Source of the DNA: an uncultured Sphingomonadaceae bacterium
GTDB lineage: Bacteria; Pseudomonadota; Alphaproteobacteria; Sphingomonadales; Sphingomonadaceae
Reading direction: 5' to 3'
DNA: 64,000 bases
Assembly (NCBI GenBank): GCA_903871605.1
Contig: CAIQHF010000018.1
Location: forward strand, 62,001-126,000
The translations under genes were made by a program, and so were the position numbers. The stretch's first letter is position 1. Each line of letters opens with the position of its first letter. Below are positions 1 to 8,345 of this stretch, one piece after another. The notes below the pieces were generated by a model. It was not told the origin of the DNA, ran no database searches, and worked only from the letters and a program-made list of their open reading frames with translations.

Positions 1-875
1 CGCAGCACCCCGCCGCCGTCGCGCTGGTCGAGGGCAAGGCGCTTCGCGCGCTCGAGGCAAGCGACTATCCCAGCGACGCCCTGGTCACACCCACGCTGGT
101 CCATTTCTCCGCGCCCGACGGCCTGCCGATCGAGGGACAATTGTTCACGCCCTCGGGCAAGGGGCCGCATCCCGCGCTGATCTTCGTCCATGGCGGCCCG
201 CCACGGCAGATGCTGCTCGGTTGGCACTATATGGATTATTATGCGCACGCCTATGCGGTGAACCAATATTGGGCGAGCCGGGGCTTCGTCGTGCTTTCGG
301 TCAACTACCGGCTCGGCATCGGCTATGGTCGCGCGTTCGAGCAACCCGATCATGCCGGCCCGGCCGGCGGCGCGGAATATCAGGACGTGCTCGCCGGCGC
401 ACGCTGGTTGCAGGCCGCGCCCGGCGTCGACCCCAAACGCATCGGTATCTGGGGCGGCTCCTATGGCGGCTATCTCACCGGCATGGCGCTGTCGCGCAAT
501 TCCGACGTGTTCGCAGCGGGGACCGACTGGCACGGCGTCCACGACTGGTCGCGGACCCTGGGCGAGGAGATCGGCGCGCCGCTCAAACGCTATGAGCAGG
601 GCGATTGGGCGCAGCTGATGAAGACCGCGTTCGAATCCTCGCCCGATGCCATGATCGACAGGTGGCGCTCGCCAGTGCTGCTGATCCAGGGCGACGACGA
701 TCGCAACGTGCGCTTCAACCAGACCGTCGATCTCGCCGGGCGGCTGACCAAGGCGGGCGTGCCGTTCGAGGAACTGGTGATCCCCAACGAGATCCACTTC
801 TTCCTGCGGTACCGCGATCTGCTTGCCGCGGACACGGCGATGGCGCGTTTCATGACGACGCAGTTAAAGCCCTGA
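1..875 (+). CDS. S9 family prolyl oligopeptidase, C-terminal part (gene starts before window)
   Basis: The reading frame is open from the left edge of the window, so this is the C-terminal catalytic domain of a longer serine peptidase of the S9 (prolyl oligopeptidase / acylaminoacyl peptidase) family. The alpha/beta-hydrolase core is complete. It has an oxyanion-type HGGPP stretch near position 190, the nucleophile Ser in GGSYGG (Ser codon 459-461), the acid in the GDDDRNV segment (around 699) and the catalytic His in NEIHFF (codon 795-797). The N-terminal beta-propeller typical of the family lies outside the window. Such enzymes cleave short peptides, often in the periplasm in sphingomonads, but the missing N-terminus means the location cannot be judged. 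It is the last gene of its transcription unit here. Confidence 0.9.
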   Translation, partial: QHPAAVALVEGKALRALEASDYPSDALVTPTLVHFSAPDGLPIEGQLFTPSGKGPHPALIFVHGGPPRQMLLGWHYMDYYAHAYAVNQYWASRGFVVLSVNYRLGIGYGRAFEQPDHAGPAGGAEYQDVLAGARWLQAAPGVDPKRIGIWGGSYGGYLTGMALSRNSDVFAAGTDWHGVHDWSRTLGEEIGAPLKRYEQGDWAQLMKTAFESSPDAMIDRWRSPVLLIQGDDDRNVRFNQTVDLAGRLTKAGVPFEELVIPNEIHFFLRYRDLLAADTAMARFMTTQLKP

Positions 876-1227
876 AAGGAACGCGTTGCCGCGCAACTTC
901 TCGCGCTCCCCGACCGTTGCGTGCGGCAAGAGGGGGATCGATCGATGCCGACCGGATCGCCGCAGACCGCGGCTCGTTCAATATGCCTTAACGATTGCGC
1001 GCTAGCTTTTGGGCATGCGCTCCTCCGTCTTCGCCCGAGCCGACGAACTTGAGCACGGTTACGCCGAAGGCGCCGTGGACGAGGGAATATTGCGGACCGA
1101 GGACGCGATCGCGCGCACGCTCGTCAAGGATGCCCAGCTCTGGCTGTCGGCGATCTTCCTCATCGTCCGCCGCACGCGCGCCCGCGCTCCGCAGCGCTGA
1201 CCGCTATTTTTCGCAGGCGGTGACCCT
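876..1227. other. Intergenic stretch, no convincing gene
   Basis: About 350 bases separate the peptidase from the DUF2252 gene. The only notable content is one short forward open frame (1015-1200), listed separately with low confidence. No RNA gene, hairpin terminator or clear promoter hexamers were recognised. Confidence 0.5.
1015..1200 (+). CDS. Possible small protein, 61 residues
   Basis: A short open frame immediately upstream of the DUF2252 gene, starting MRSSVFARADELEHGYAEG. The first half is acidic and the end is Arg-rich. No domain is recognised and no strong ribosome binding site is seen. It could be a real small gene in the same transcription unit or a chance frame in GC-rich DNA. 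The composition (mixed charged and hydrophobic residues rather than an Arg/Pro/Ala-only shadow) is the only argument for it. Confidence 0.25.
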   Translation: MRSSVFARADELEHGYAEGAVDEGILRTEDAIARTLVKDAQLWLSAIFLIVRRTRARAPQR

Positions 1228-2430
1228 ATGACCGCGACCATTGCGGTCGCGGATCGCGCGCCTGTCCTTGCGCGCACGCGTGCAACCAAGATGGCGCGTT
1301 CGGCGCATGCCTATGTCCGCGGCAGCACCAAGCAGTTCTACGAATGGCTTGCCGCGTCTCCGGCCGCCGCACGCGTGCCGCAGGGGCCGCAGATCTGGAT
1401 TTGCGGCGACTGCCATATCGGCAATCTCGGCCCGCTCGCCGACGCCGACGGCCATGTCGACGTCCAGATCCGCGATCTCGACCAGACGGTGATCGGAAAC
1501 CCGGCGCACGACCTGATCCGGCTGGCGCTTTCGCTTGAGACCGCCGCGCGCGGTGCCGACCTTCCCGGCGTGATGACGGCGCGGATGATCGAGGCGATGA
1601 TCGAGGGCTATGCGCTCGCGCTCGCCGATCCCGACGACCGCATGCTTGCCCCCGAGCCGCAGGCGGTCCGTACCGTGCGCCGCAATGCGATGGGCAGGCG
1701 GTGGCGCCATTTGTCGCGCGAACGGATTGCCGGCGAGGACAGCTGCATCCCGCTGGGCCGCAAATTCTGGCCGCTGTCGGCGCGCGAGCGCAGCGCGATC
1801 GAGGCGCTGTTCGGCCGATCGAGCATCCGCAAGGCGACGTTGAACCTTTTCGATCACGAGCCCGGTGGCCAGCTGCGCGTCGTCGATGCCGCCTATTGGC
1901 GGAAGGGCTGCAGCTCGCTCGGCTCGCTGCGCTATGCGGTGATCGTCGACGTGGGCGACGCGGGCAAGCCGGGCGATCTGGCGCTGATCGATATCAAGGA
2001 GGCGGTGCGGACGGTCGTCCCTGTCGCGCAGGGGGCAGCGATGCCCCGCGACCGCGCGGAGCGCGTGGTGACTGGCGCGCGCGCGCTTTCGCCCAACCTC
2101 GGCGACCGCATGATCGCGACCAGGCTGCTCGGCAAGCCCGTCGTGCTGCGCGAACTCGCGCCGCAGGATCTCAAGCTCGAGGTCAGTCAATTCTCGCGTG
2201 ACGAGGCGGTCGAGGCGGCACGCTATCTCGCCTATGTCGTCGGCGTCGCGCATGCCCGGCAGATGGACGCGGTCACGCGCGATTCCTGGCGCTGCGAGCT
2301 TCAGCGCCGCCACGACGCCCAGCTCGACGCGCCCTCATGGCTGTGGGACAGCGTGGTAAGCCTCGCTGCGCGTCATGAGGCCGGTTATCTCGATTTCTGC
2401 CGGACCTATGCGTTGTCCGATCCCGGCTAG
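1228..2430 (+). CDS. DUF2252 family protein
   Basis: A 400-residue protein of the DUF2252 family, whose members are remotely related to kinase-like and aminoglycoside-phosphotransferase folds. The family hallmark ICGDCHIGNLGP is at about residues 64-75, followed by an Asp-rich segment (QIRDLDQTVIGNPAHDLIRL), the arrangement of a kinase-like catalytic loop and metal-binding Asp. The length is normal for the family and there is no signal peptide, so it is probably cytoplasmic. The function is not established for this family. The stop codon lies in the first of three tandem 10-base repeats, and the gene converges on the DUF2171 gene across a bidirectional terminator. Confidence 0.88.
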   Translation: MTATIAVADRAPVLARTRATKMARSAHAYVRGSTKQFYEWLAASPAAARVPQGPQIWICGDCHIGNLGPLADADGHVDVQIRDLDQTVIGNPAHDLIRLALSLETAARGADLPGVMTARMIEAMIEGYALALADPDDRMLAPEPQAVRTVRRNAMGRRWRHLSRERIAGEDSCIPLGRKFWPLSARERSAIEALFGRSSIRKATLNLFDHEPGGQLRVVDAAYWRKGCSSLGSLRYAVIVDVGDAGKPGDLALIDIKEAVRTVVPVAQGAAMPRDRAERVVTGARALSPNLGDRMIATRLLGKPVVLRELAPQDLKLEVSQFSRDEAVEAARYLAYVVGVAHARQMDAVTRDSWRCELQRRHDAQLDAPSWLWDSVVSLAARHEAGYLDFCRTYALSDPG

Positions 2431-2450
2431 TCCCGGCTGATCCCGGCTGA
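2421..2450. repeat. Three tandem 10-base repeats over the DUF2252 stop codon
   Basis: Units TCCCGGCTAG, TCCCGGCTGA and TCCCGGCTGA are contiguous. The first contains the TAG stop codon of the upstream gene, and the other two supply in-register TGA codons. Confidence 0.9.
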
Positions 2451-2481
2451 TCGCGGCGCGCGCGCCGACCTTCGCCGACGC

Positions 2482-2510
2482 AAAAAGGCCCGACCGACAG
2501 GCCGGGCCTT
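2482..2510. terminator. Bidirectional intrinsic terminator
   Basis: Inverted repeat AAGGCCCG (2485-2492) and CGGGCCTT (2503-2510), with an A run on the left side that becomes a U run for the minus-strand transcript. It lies between the convergent DUF2252 and DUF2171 genes and could serve both. Confidence 0.8.
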
Positions 2511-2532
2511 CCCGCGTGACGCCGCAGCGCCG

Positions 2533-3456
2533 TCAGTAGGTGCCGGAAAAGCTCCGGTTGAGATTGGCGGCGCCGCGATCCGCATTGCGGTCGTCGTCGC
2601 GTCCGCCGAACAGCCCGCTATTATTCTCCTCGTCGCGCCAAGCCTGCTGCGCCTGTTCCGCGGTCCGCGCCAGGTGGACCTTGTCGTCGACCGATTGGAT
2701 CCACGACGACGGGATGGAATGGTGGTGACCGCCGGCATCCTTGTCGGTCTTGGTCAGCAGGATACGGTCACCGCGGACGTGATCGACCGTGCCGACATGG
2801 ACGCCGTCGGAGCCGACCACCTCCTGCTGCTCGCGGGCCTGCCGCATCGCGTTGCGCTGCGTCTGCCGGTTCTCGCGCCATGCCGAGAATTCGCTGGCGA
2901 AGCGCGAATGGTTCTCGCGGCGATATTCGTCATAGTCGCGATCGAACGCGCTGATCTGCTGCTCGCGCCAGCTATGGTAGCCGTGCGGATCGTCCTGTCG
3001 ATCGGCGCGGCCGGAGTCGCCGTAGAGTCCGCGATATTCGCGGTCGCGCCAGCCGTCGTCCGAGCGGTAGGGCGCACCGGCGCCCGCGCGGTCCAGTGCG
3101 GTGCCGCTTTCCGGGTAGCGCGATGCGTAACGGTCGCGCGCAAAATAGCCGCGATCCGCGTCGGCGCGGTTCGAGCGATCGTAGCGCGGATAGCCATCGG
3201 TCTGATAGCCGCCGGATGCGCCGCGCGCATAGCGGCCGTCGTCGTGGTCGCGGTCGTAGCGCTGATCGAAACGCTCGTCGTAGCGGCGGCGGCGCTCGGC
3301 CTCTTCGTCGCCGAACCAGGACCGGACCTCGTCGCCGGCGCGCTCGAAGAAGCCGCGGTCCTGCGGTTGCCCGCGGCCGTAGCGATCATAGTCGCGATCG
3401 GCGCCGAAGCGATCGGACGCGCGGGGGGCGTCTCGGTCGGTGCGTTCATAGCCCAT
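2533..3456 (-). CDS. DUF2171 domain protein with Tyr/Arg/Asp-rich low-complexity region
   Basis: A 307-residue protein. The start is set at 3456 because GGAGAAAGGA lies just upstream of that ATG; the open frame runs on further but without coding character. Residues 1-200 are dominated by Asp, Arg, Tyr and Gly with repeated DYDRY/RYDRD-like patterns, and contain the motif FFERAGDEVRSWFGDEEAERR (about 35-55), which recurs in sphingomonad stress and BON-type proteins. Around residues 215-275 there is a compact DUF2171-like domain (VVGSDGVHVGTVDHVRGDRI to SIPSSWIQSVDDKVHL), of the PRC-barrel-like type. No signal peptide is seen. The role is unknown; the disordered, charged N-terminal part suggests a cytoplasmic stress or nucleic-acid-associated protein, but that is inference. 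Confidence 0.85.
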   Translation of the reverse strand: MGYERTDRDAPRASDRFGADRDYDRYGRGQPQDRGFFERAGDEVRSWFGDEEAERRRRYDERFDQRYDRDHDDGRYARGASGGYQTDGYPRYDRSNRADADRGYFARDRYASRYPESGTALDRAGAGAPYRSDDGWRDREYRGLYGDSGRADRQDDPHGYHSWREQQISAFDRDYDEYRRENHSRFASEFSAWRENRQTQRNAMRQAREQQEVVGSDGVHVGTVDHVRGDRILLTKTDKDAGGHHHSIPSSWIQSVDDKVHLARTAEQAQQAWRDEENNSGLFGGRDDDRNADRGAANLNRSFSGTY

Positions 3457-3692
3457 GATGAAAATCCTTTCTCCTCGGGATCCTGCCATCCGGTGTCGCG
3501 AGACGCGCCCGGATGATGGACGCATAAACGGAGGAGGAGAGGCGCCGTTCCGCCGGCCGGCGCGCGGGCGATGCCGGCTGCGGCTGGCCGGCGCGCGGCT
3601 GCGACGGGCTGCGCGCGGATGCTCTGCCGACGGGCGATTTTGCGCGTTGCAAGCCACCGTCGACGCCGCTACAGGGGGCCTCCGGCGGGCGC

Positions 3693-3768
3693 GGGGCTGT
3701 AGCTCAGATGGGAGAGCGCTGCAATCGCACTGCAGAGGCCAGCGGTTCGATTCCGCTCAGCTCCACCA
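3693..3768 (+). tRNA. tRNA-Ala(CGC)
   Basis: A full cloverleaf. Acceptor GGGGCTG pairs with CAGCTCC, the D-arm is GCTC/GAGC, anticodon stem CTGCA/TGCAG encloses loop ATCGCAC with anticodon CGC (reads GCG), and the T-arm is AGCGG-TTCGATT-CCGCT. The CCA end is encoded at 3766-3768. Confidence 0.97.
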
Positions 3769-3856
3769 CGCTCGCCGGACGATCCCAACATGCCGAGCCC
3801 TATCGGGGGTCGACGCAGAGGCAGGCCAGATCGCGACCGGCCGCGCGGGCATGGCG

Positions 3857-4057
3857 CTATGGGCGGGCCGCGCGTTCCGGCGAACCCGGCGGCGCGTCCC
3901 TTGCGATATCGAAGGGACGCCAGCCTCCGTCGATATCGCGTACCAGCGGGATTCCGCACCGCGTGCAGGGGGCGCGATAATCGACCCCGTCGTGCCACAC
4001 CTTGTGTCGCTCGCGCCGATGTCCGAAGAACCTACACAGCAACCCGCCCACGGCCAT
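3857..4057 (-). CDS. Small Cys/His protein, zinc-ribbon-like (DUF1660-type)
   Basis: A 66-residue protein. The ATG at 4057 is preferred over an upstream GTG (4099) because AGAAGG lies 8 bases before it. The sequence carries LLCRFFGHRR near the start and APCTRCGIPL near residue 33, the C-x(n)-GH ... C-x2-C layout of tiny single-zinc-ribbon proteins of the DUF1660 kind. The tail is Pro/Ala/Arg-rich and unstructured. No function is assigned to such proteins. It sits alone, divergent from the NUDIX gene, with an AT-rich stretch between them that probably carries promoters for both. Confidence 0.7.
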   Translation of the reverse strand: MAVGGLLCRFFGHRRERHKVWHDGVDYRAPCTRCGIPLVRDIDGGWRPFDIARDAPPGSPERAARP

Positions 4058-4097
4058 GTCCAACGCCTTCTCACTATGAATCCGTCGACCGGCTGAC

Positions 4098-4156
4098 ACA
4101 TATCACGGATTTATTTCAATAATGAATAGGTTGCGAAATATTAACTGGCGCCGCGC
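4098..4156. promoter_or_regulatory. AT-rich divergent promoter region
   Basis: This is the only markedly AT-rich stretch in the first 5 kb (ATTTATTTCAATAATGAATA and GAAATATTAA). It lies between the divergent small Cys/His gene and the NUDIX gene. Individual -35/-10 boxes cannot be fixed by eye. Confidence 0.45.
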
Positions 4157-4159
4157 GTG

Positions 4160-4828
4160 ATGGCTTCGCCCGGCGCGCAGCCCGCCGCCTCGCTGATCCT
4201 GATGCGTGAGCGACGCGCGGCGCCACCGGAGATTCTCGTTGTGCGCCGCAGCGAGTCCCTGGTCTTCGCGGCCGGGGCCTATGTATTTCCTGGCGGGCGG
4301 GTCGATCCCGGCGATGTCGCTGCGGCATCGGCACGATACGGTGCGGGCGCCGACGCCGTCGCCGACGCGGCGGCGCGGATCGCGGCGCTACGCGAGACGC
4401 ACGAGGAGACCGGTATCGCGGCCGCCGCGCGTGTCGCGGATCTCATTCCCTTTGCGCGGTGGCGCGCGCCGGCCGAGGCGCCGCGTCGCTTCGACACGCG
4501 GTTTTTCCTCGCCCCGGCGGTCGACGATGCGGCCGACCCCGTCGCCGACGGGATCGAGAGCAGCGCGGCATTCTGGGCAAGCGCGCAGGCTGTGCTCGAC
4601 GATTGCGCGACGGGGCGGGGCCATGCGATCTTCCCGACGCGGCGGCTGCTCGAGCGGCTGGCCCAATTCGGCAGCTTCGCCGAAGCGCGCGACCAGGCCT
4701 TGCGCCTGCCCGGGCGGATCATCGAGCCTTGGATCGAACAGCGGCAGGACGGCGCATGGCTGTGCATCCCGCCCGACGCCGGCTATCCGGTCACAGCCGA
4801 ACTGTTGGCACGCACCGCCCGCTTCTGA
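4160..4828 (+). CDS. NUDIX hydrolase
   Basis: A 222-residue NUDIX-superfamily hydrolase, probably acting on a nucleoside diphosphate linked to another moiety, possibly of the CoA/NUDT7-19 type. The Nudix signature is split. GGRVDPGD is at about residues 48-55, then after an insert of about 25 residues comes LRETHEETGI, which holds the metal-binding REXXEE. Such an insertion between the Gly pair and the helix is typical of the NUDT19-like subgroup. A GTG codon directly precedes the ATG (4157), so the start could be one codon earlier. It is divergent from the small Cys/His gene and convergent with the Mth938-domain gene. Confidence 0.88.
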   Translation: MASPGAQPAASLILMRERRAAPPEILVVRRSESLVFAAGAYVFPGGRVDPGDVAAASARYGAGADAVADAAARIAALRETHEETGIAAAARVADLIPFARWRAPAEAPRRFDTRFFLAPAVDDAADPVADGIESSAAFWASAQAVLDDCATGRGHAIFPTRRLLERLAQFGSFAEARDQALRLPGRIIEPWIEQRQDGAWLCIPPDAGYPVTAELLARTARF

Positions 4829-4885
4829 TCGGCGGTCCTGGCGCGATCGGTCGGTCCGCACGGGCGGGTCGGCTTGGGCGCCAGA

Positions 4886-5269
4886 CTAGCGATCCAGCGG
4901 CATCAGCGCAGCGACGATCTCGCGACCCTCGGCACGCAAGACGCCCCATGCGCGCGCGGCGGCGCGGCTATCCATCACCTCGAGGCCGAGGCCCTTCGCG
5001 TCGACCGCCCTGGCGAAGTCCGGCGAGGGTCGGCGCAGCGCCGGACCGGTGCCGAGCAGCAGAAATTCCGGGGCGGGATGGCGATCGAGCAGACTACCCA
5101 GCGCCGCAAGCTCGAGCGCCTCGATCGACGGCGCGGACCAGGGCTCCGCCGCCTCCGGGGTCAGCAACGCACCATCGGGATAGACCGCGGCATCGATCAG
5201 GAAGCCGCCGCCCGAAATCCCGCGGATGGCCGGCCCCGATGCGACCGGATCGGGCGAGAATTTCGCCAT
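4886..5269 (-). CDS. Mth938/NDUFAF3-like domain protein (DUF498)
   Basis: A 127-residue single-domain protein of the Mth938/NDUFAF3 family. It shows the family core ISGGGFLIDAAVYPDGALL (about residues 18-36), then LLLGTGPALRRPSPDF (about 71-86), and a C-terminal segment VMDSRAAARAWGVLRAEGREIVAALMPL. Mitochondrial members assist complex I assembly; bacterial members are uncharacterised, and their frequent linkage to secDF is a known synteny. Here it starts 14 bases after secF ends, so it is the last gene of the yajC-secD-secF unit. Confidence 0.88.
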   Translation of the reverse strand: MAKFSPDPVASGPAIRGISGGGFLIDAAVYPDGALLTPEAAEPWSAPSIEALELAALGSLLDRHPAPEFLLLGTGPALRRPSPDFARAVDAKGLGLEVMDSRAAARAWGVLRAEGREIVAALMPLDR

Positions 5270-5283
5270 TTACGCGCGCCGCC

Positions 5284-6273
5284 TCACGGCCTCGGCGCGA
5301 TCCGCTCGGCGCGCTCGCGTGCGGCCTTCTTCTTGTCGACGGCCTGGTTCATCTGCTTGAAGCGCGACTTGTCGATGCCCAGCGTGATCAGCAGCGAGGA
5401 GGAGACGTAGATCGACGAATAGGTGCCGACGATCACACCCAGGATCATCGCCGCGGTGAAGCCGCGCAGCACATGCCCGCCGAAGATCAGCAGCGAGGCG
5501 AGCGCGAGGATGATCGTGAGAGACGTCATCACGGTGCGCGGCAGCGTCTCGTTGACCGACAGGTCGATCAGCTCGCCGATCGGCATCTGGCGATATTTGC
5601 GCAGATTCTCGCGGATGCGGTCGTCGATCACGATCTTGTCGTTGATCGAATAGCCGATGATCGTCAGCACCGCCGCGACGATGTTGAGATCGAATTCGAG
5701 ATAGTTTCGGAACAGCGCGAAGAAGCCGAAGGTCATCAGCACGTCGTGCAGGATCGACACGAAGGTCGCGACGCCGAACTGCCATTCGAAGCGGAAGATG
5801 CCGAACAGCGCGATGCCGAAGATCGCGAGGAACACCGCGATCGCGCCGTTGCGGATCAGCTCGTTCGAGACCTTGCCGCCGACCGCCTGGACCTGGTTGA
5901 ACACCACGCTCGGATACTGCGCCTTGAGCGCACCCTCGACCTTGTTGACGAGCGCATTGGTGGCGCCCTCGTCGGTCGATCTGGGCAGCGGAAGGCGGAT
6001 CGAGACGGTCTGCGCGTCGCCGAACTGCTGCAGCTGCGCCTCGCCGACGTCGAGCGAATCGAGCTTGCCGCGCACCGCGTCGAGCGGGGCCTGGTGGTCG
6101 AATTTGGCCTCGATCATCAGCCCGCCGACGAAGTCCACGCCGAAGTTCAATCCGCGCACGCCGACCAGCACGATCGCGCCGATCGACAGGAACAGGGTGA
6201 GGCCGAACGCCCAGCGGCGCAGCGCGACGAAGCCGATATTGGTGTTGTCGGGTACGATCTTGAGCAGGCGCAT
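5284..6273 (-). CDS. secF: Protein translocase subunit SecF
   Basis: A 329-residue inner-membrane subunit of the SecDF-YajC complex, which uses the proton gradient to help complete export through SecYEG. The start at 6273 (MRLLKIVPDNTNIGF) matches the usual SecF N-terminus; the frame upstream is repeat sequence. One membrane segment at the N-terminus (about 20-40) is followed by the periplasmic P1 domain beginning GVDFVGGLMIE, then five membrane helices, with the conserved GYSINDKIVIDDRIRENL in the fourth-fifth helix region and the LASLLIFGGHVLRGFTAAMI segment. It is unusually separated from secD by about 130 bases holding a large inverted repeat. Confidence 0.97.
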   Translation of the reverse strand: MRLLKIVPDNTNIGFVALRRWAFGLTLFLSIGAIVLVGVRGLNFGVDFVGGLMIEAKFDHQAPLDAVRGKLDSLDVGEAQLQQFGDAQTVSIRLPLPRSTDEGATNALVNKVEGALKAQYPSVVFNQVQAVGGKVSNELIRNGAIAVFLAIFGIALFGIFRFEWQFGVATFVSILHDVLMTFGFFALFRNYLEFDLNIVAAVLTIIGYSINDKIVIDDRIRENLRKYRQMPIGELIDLSVNETLPRTVMTSLTIILALASLLIFGGHVLRGFTAAMILGVIVGTYSSIYVSSSLLITLGIDKSRFKQMNQAVDKKKAARERAERIAPRP

Positions 6274-6302
6274 GGTCAGACTCCGGCGGCGCTTCGGGCC
6301 TG

Positions 6303-6378
6303 TGCCCCCGCGCAGGCGGGGGTCCAGAGCCACAGGCGCCGCGCTTGCAGCCCTGGGCCCCCGCCTGCGCGGGGGAAC
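6303..6378. repeat. Inverted intergenic repeat between secD and secF
   Basis: Two arms, at about 6303-6328 and 6352-6378, are near-perfect reverse complements built on CCCCCGCGCAGGCGGGGG, each arm itself being a hairpin, with about 23 bases between. This is the scattered repeat type found between genes in sphingomonads. It splits an otherwise tightly packed operon. Confidence 0.85.
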
Positions 6379-6403
6379 AGCGGAAAGAGAGATGCGGTCG
6401 TCA

Positions 6404-7993
6404 TCAGATGTGGATCGCCTGCGGGCGCGCGCGGCGCAGCCACAGCGCGACCATCATCCGCGTGAACAGCACCGCGGTGAACACCGAGGTGGCGATGCCG
6501 AGCAGCAGCACCACGGCAAAGCCCTTGACCGGGCCCGAGCCCAGGATGAGCATGATGAAGGCGGCGATCGCGTGCGTCACATTCGCCTCGAAGATCGTCC
6601 GGCTGGCTTCCTTGTAGCCGAGCTCGACCGACTGGATCACGCCGCGTCCCCGACGCCGTTCCTCGCGGATGCGCTCGTTGATCAGCACGTTGGCGTCGAC
6701 CGCGGTGCCGATCGTCAGCACGAAGCCGGCGATGCCAGGCAAGGTGAGCGTCGCGTTGAGCAGCGCCATCGCGCCGAGGATCACGAACACGTTGATGATC
6801 ACCGCCATGTTCGCATAGACGCCGAAGCGGCCGTAGGTGACGAACATGAATACGACCACCGCGACCACCGCGATCGTCGAGGCGATCACGCCGGCGTGGA
6901 TCGAATCGGCGCCGAGGCCTGGCCCGACGGTGCGTTCCTCGACCGTCTTCAACGCGATCGGCAGCGCCCCCGATTGCAGCGAGATCGCCAGCGCCTGCGC
7001 CGATTGCGGCGTGAAGCTGCCGTTGATGATCGCGCTGCCGCCCAGGATCGGTTCGTCGATCCGCGGCGCGGACAGCACGACACCGTCGAGGATGATCGCG
7101 AACGGCTTGCCGACATTGGCCTGCGTCGTCTCGGCGAAGGAGCGCGAGCCGCGGCTGTTGAAGTCGATCGCGACCGCGGGAAGGTTGTTCTGGTCGTAGC
7201 TCTGCTGCGCGCGCTTGAGATCGGTGCCCGTGATGATCGCCTGGCTATTGACCGCGATCGGCGCACCGGTCTGCATCTTGAGGATCTGGTCGCCGATCGG
7301 CGGCTGGCCGGCGGCGATCTTGGCGGGATCGGCGGTGGTGTCGACCAGCTTGAACTCGAGCTTGGCGGTCTTGCCGATCAGCGCCTTCAGCTCGGCGGGA
7401 TCCGAAAAGCCGGGCACCTCGACGAGGATGCGATCGGTGCCCTGGCGGACGATCGTCGGCTCCTTGGTACCGAGCGCGTCGATGCGCTTGCGGACGATGT
7501 CGACCGCGCCGGTCATCGCCTGATCGACGAACTGGTCGATCCCGCCCTGCGTCTGCGTCATCACGATGCGCGTCGAATCGACGACGGCGACGTTCCAGTC
7601 GCGCTGCCCGGTCGAGCCGACCGGCTGGGTGAGCGTGCGCGCCAGATCGACGGCGGCGTCGAGCTGGCCCGAATCGCGCACGAAGAAGGTCAGCGCGTTG
7701 TTGGCGGTCGAGATGTCGCCGATCGCGATCGGGGCCGGCGTCGCCTTGCGCATCGCGGCGCGGACGGTGTCCTCCATCGCGGAGAGCCGCGTCTTGCTGA
7801 CGTCGGCGGTGTCCGCCTCGAGCAGGATGTGGCTGCCGCCGGCGAGATCGAGCCCGAGATTGATCTTCGGCGCCCAGCCGAGCCCGAGCGACCTGGCGGT
7901 CGATTCGGGCATCAGGCTCGGGATCGCGAGCAGGATGCCGATGAACAGCACGCCTATGATCGAGGCGATCTTCCAGCGCGGGAAATCGAGCAT
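6404..7993 (-). CDS. secD: Protein translocase subunit SecD
   Basis: A 529-residue inner-membrane partner of SecF. It has an N-terminal membrane helix (about 8-28), then the conserved LGLDLAGGSHILLEAD (about 46-61), a large periplasmic region with the P1 base and head (GTDRILVEVPGFSDP near 225), and a C-terminal six-helix RND-like membrane domain containing GTAVDANVLINERIREERRRGRG, the hallmark fourth-helix and loop sequence of SecD. The length is normal. It starts 16 bases after yajC ends. Confidence 0.98.
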   Translation of the reverse strand: MLDFPRWKIASIIGVLFIGILLAIPSLMPESTARSLGLGWAPKINLGLDLAGGSHILLEADTADVSKTRLSAMEDTVRAAMRKATPAPIAIGDISTANNALTFFVRDSGQLDAAVDLARTLTQPVGSTGQRDWNVAVVDSTRIVMTQTQGGIDQFVDQAMTGAVDIVRKRIDALGTKEPTIVRQGTDRILVEVPGFSDPAELKALIGKTAKLEFKLVDTTADPAKIAAGQPPIGDQILKMQTGAPIAVNSQAIITGTDLKRAQQSYDQNNLPAVAIDFNSRGSRSFAETTQANVGKPFAIILDGVVLSAPRIDEPILGGSAIINGSFTPQSAQALAISLQSGALPIALKTVEERTVGPGLGADSIHAGVIASTIAVVAVVVFMFVTYGRFGVYANMAVIINVFVILGAMALLNATLTLPGIAGFVLTIGTAVDANVLINERIREERRRGRGVIQSVELGYKEASRTIFEANVTHAIAAFIMLILGSGPVKGFAVVLLLGIATSVFTAVLFTRMMVALWLRRARPQAIHI

Positions 7994-8009
7994 GGCCCTC
8001 TCGTCCCGT

Positions 8010-8345
8010 TCAGTCGTTCGCGGGTTTCGAGGTGGTGCGCACCTCGGTCAGCGTGCCCTTGACGACGCGGACGCGCACCGTCGGCGCGATCTCGACCTCG
8101 ACCTCTTCGCCATCGACCTTGGTGACGCGCCCGATCGTGCCGCCGCCCGTCACGACGACGTCGCCCTTCTTGACCGCGTCGATCATCGCCTTGTGCTGCT
8201 TGGCGCGCGTCTGTTGCGGGCGGATCAGCAGGAAGTAGAAGATCACCACCATCAGCACGATCGGGATGAACCCCGAATAGGCGGCGAGCGGCGAGGCGCC
8301 TGCTGGCGCGCCGGCGGTCTGGGCAAAGGCGGGGGACGAGAACAT
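8010..8345 (-). CDS. yajC: Preprotein translocase accessory subunit YajC
   Basis: A 111-residue single-pass membrane protein. A short Ala/Pro-rich N-terminus precedes a membrane helix (about 25-46) ending in the family motif FYFLLIRPQQTRAKQHKAMI. Then comes the cytoplasmic beta-rich part with GDVVVTGGGTIGRVTKVDGEEVEVEI split over two strands. It is the first gene of the yajC-secD-secF-Mth938 unit. The promoter must lie between 8346 and 8522, near tRNA-Pro, but no clear boxes were seen. Confidence 0.97.
   Translation of the reverse strand: MFSSPAFAQTAGAPAGASPLAAYSGFIPIVLMVVIFYFLLIRPQQTRAKQHKAMIDAVKKGDVVVTGGGTIGRVTKVDGEEVEVEIAPTVRVRVVKGTLTEVRTTSKPAND

Noticed and set aside
4459-8062. Long forward open frames (over 600 and 700 codons) antisense to secF and secD
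   Set aside because: Composition (Arg, Asp, Ala, His strings) is that of reverse-complement shadows of membrane proteins; no start signal or conserved motif.
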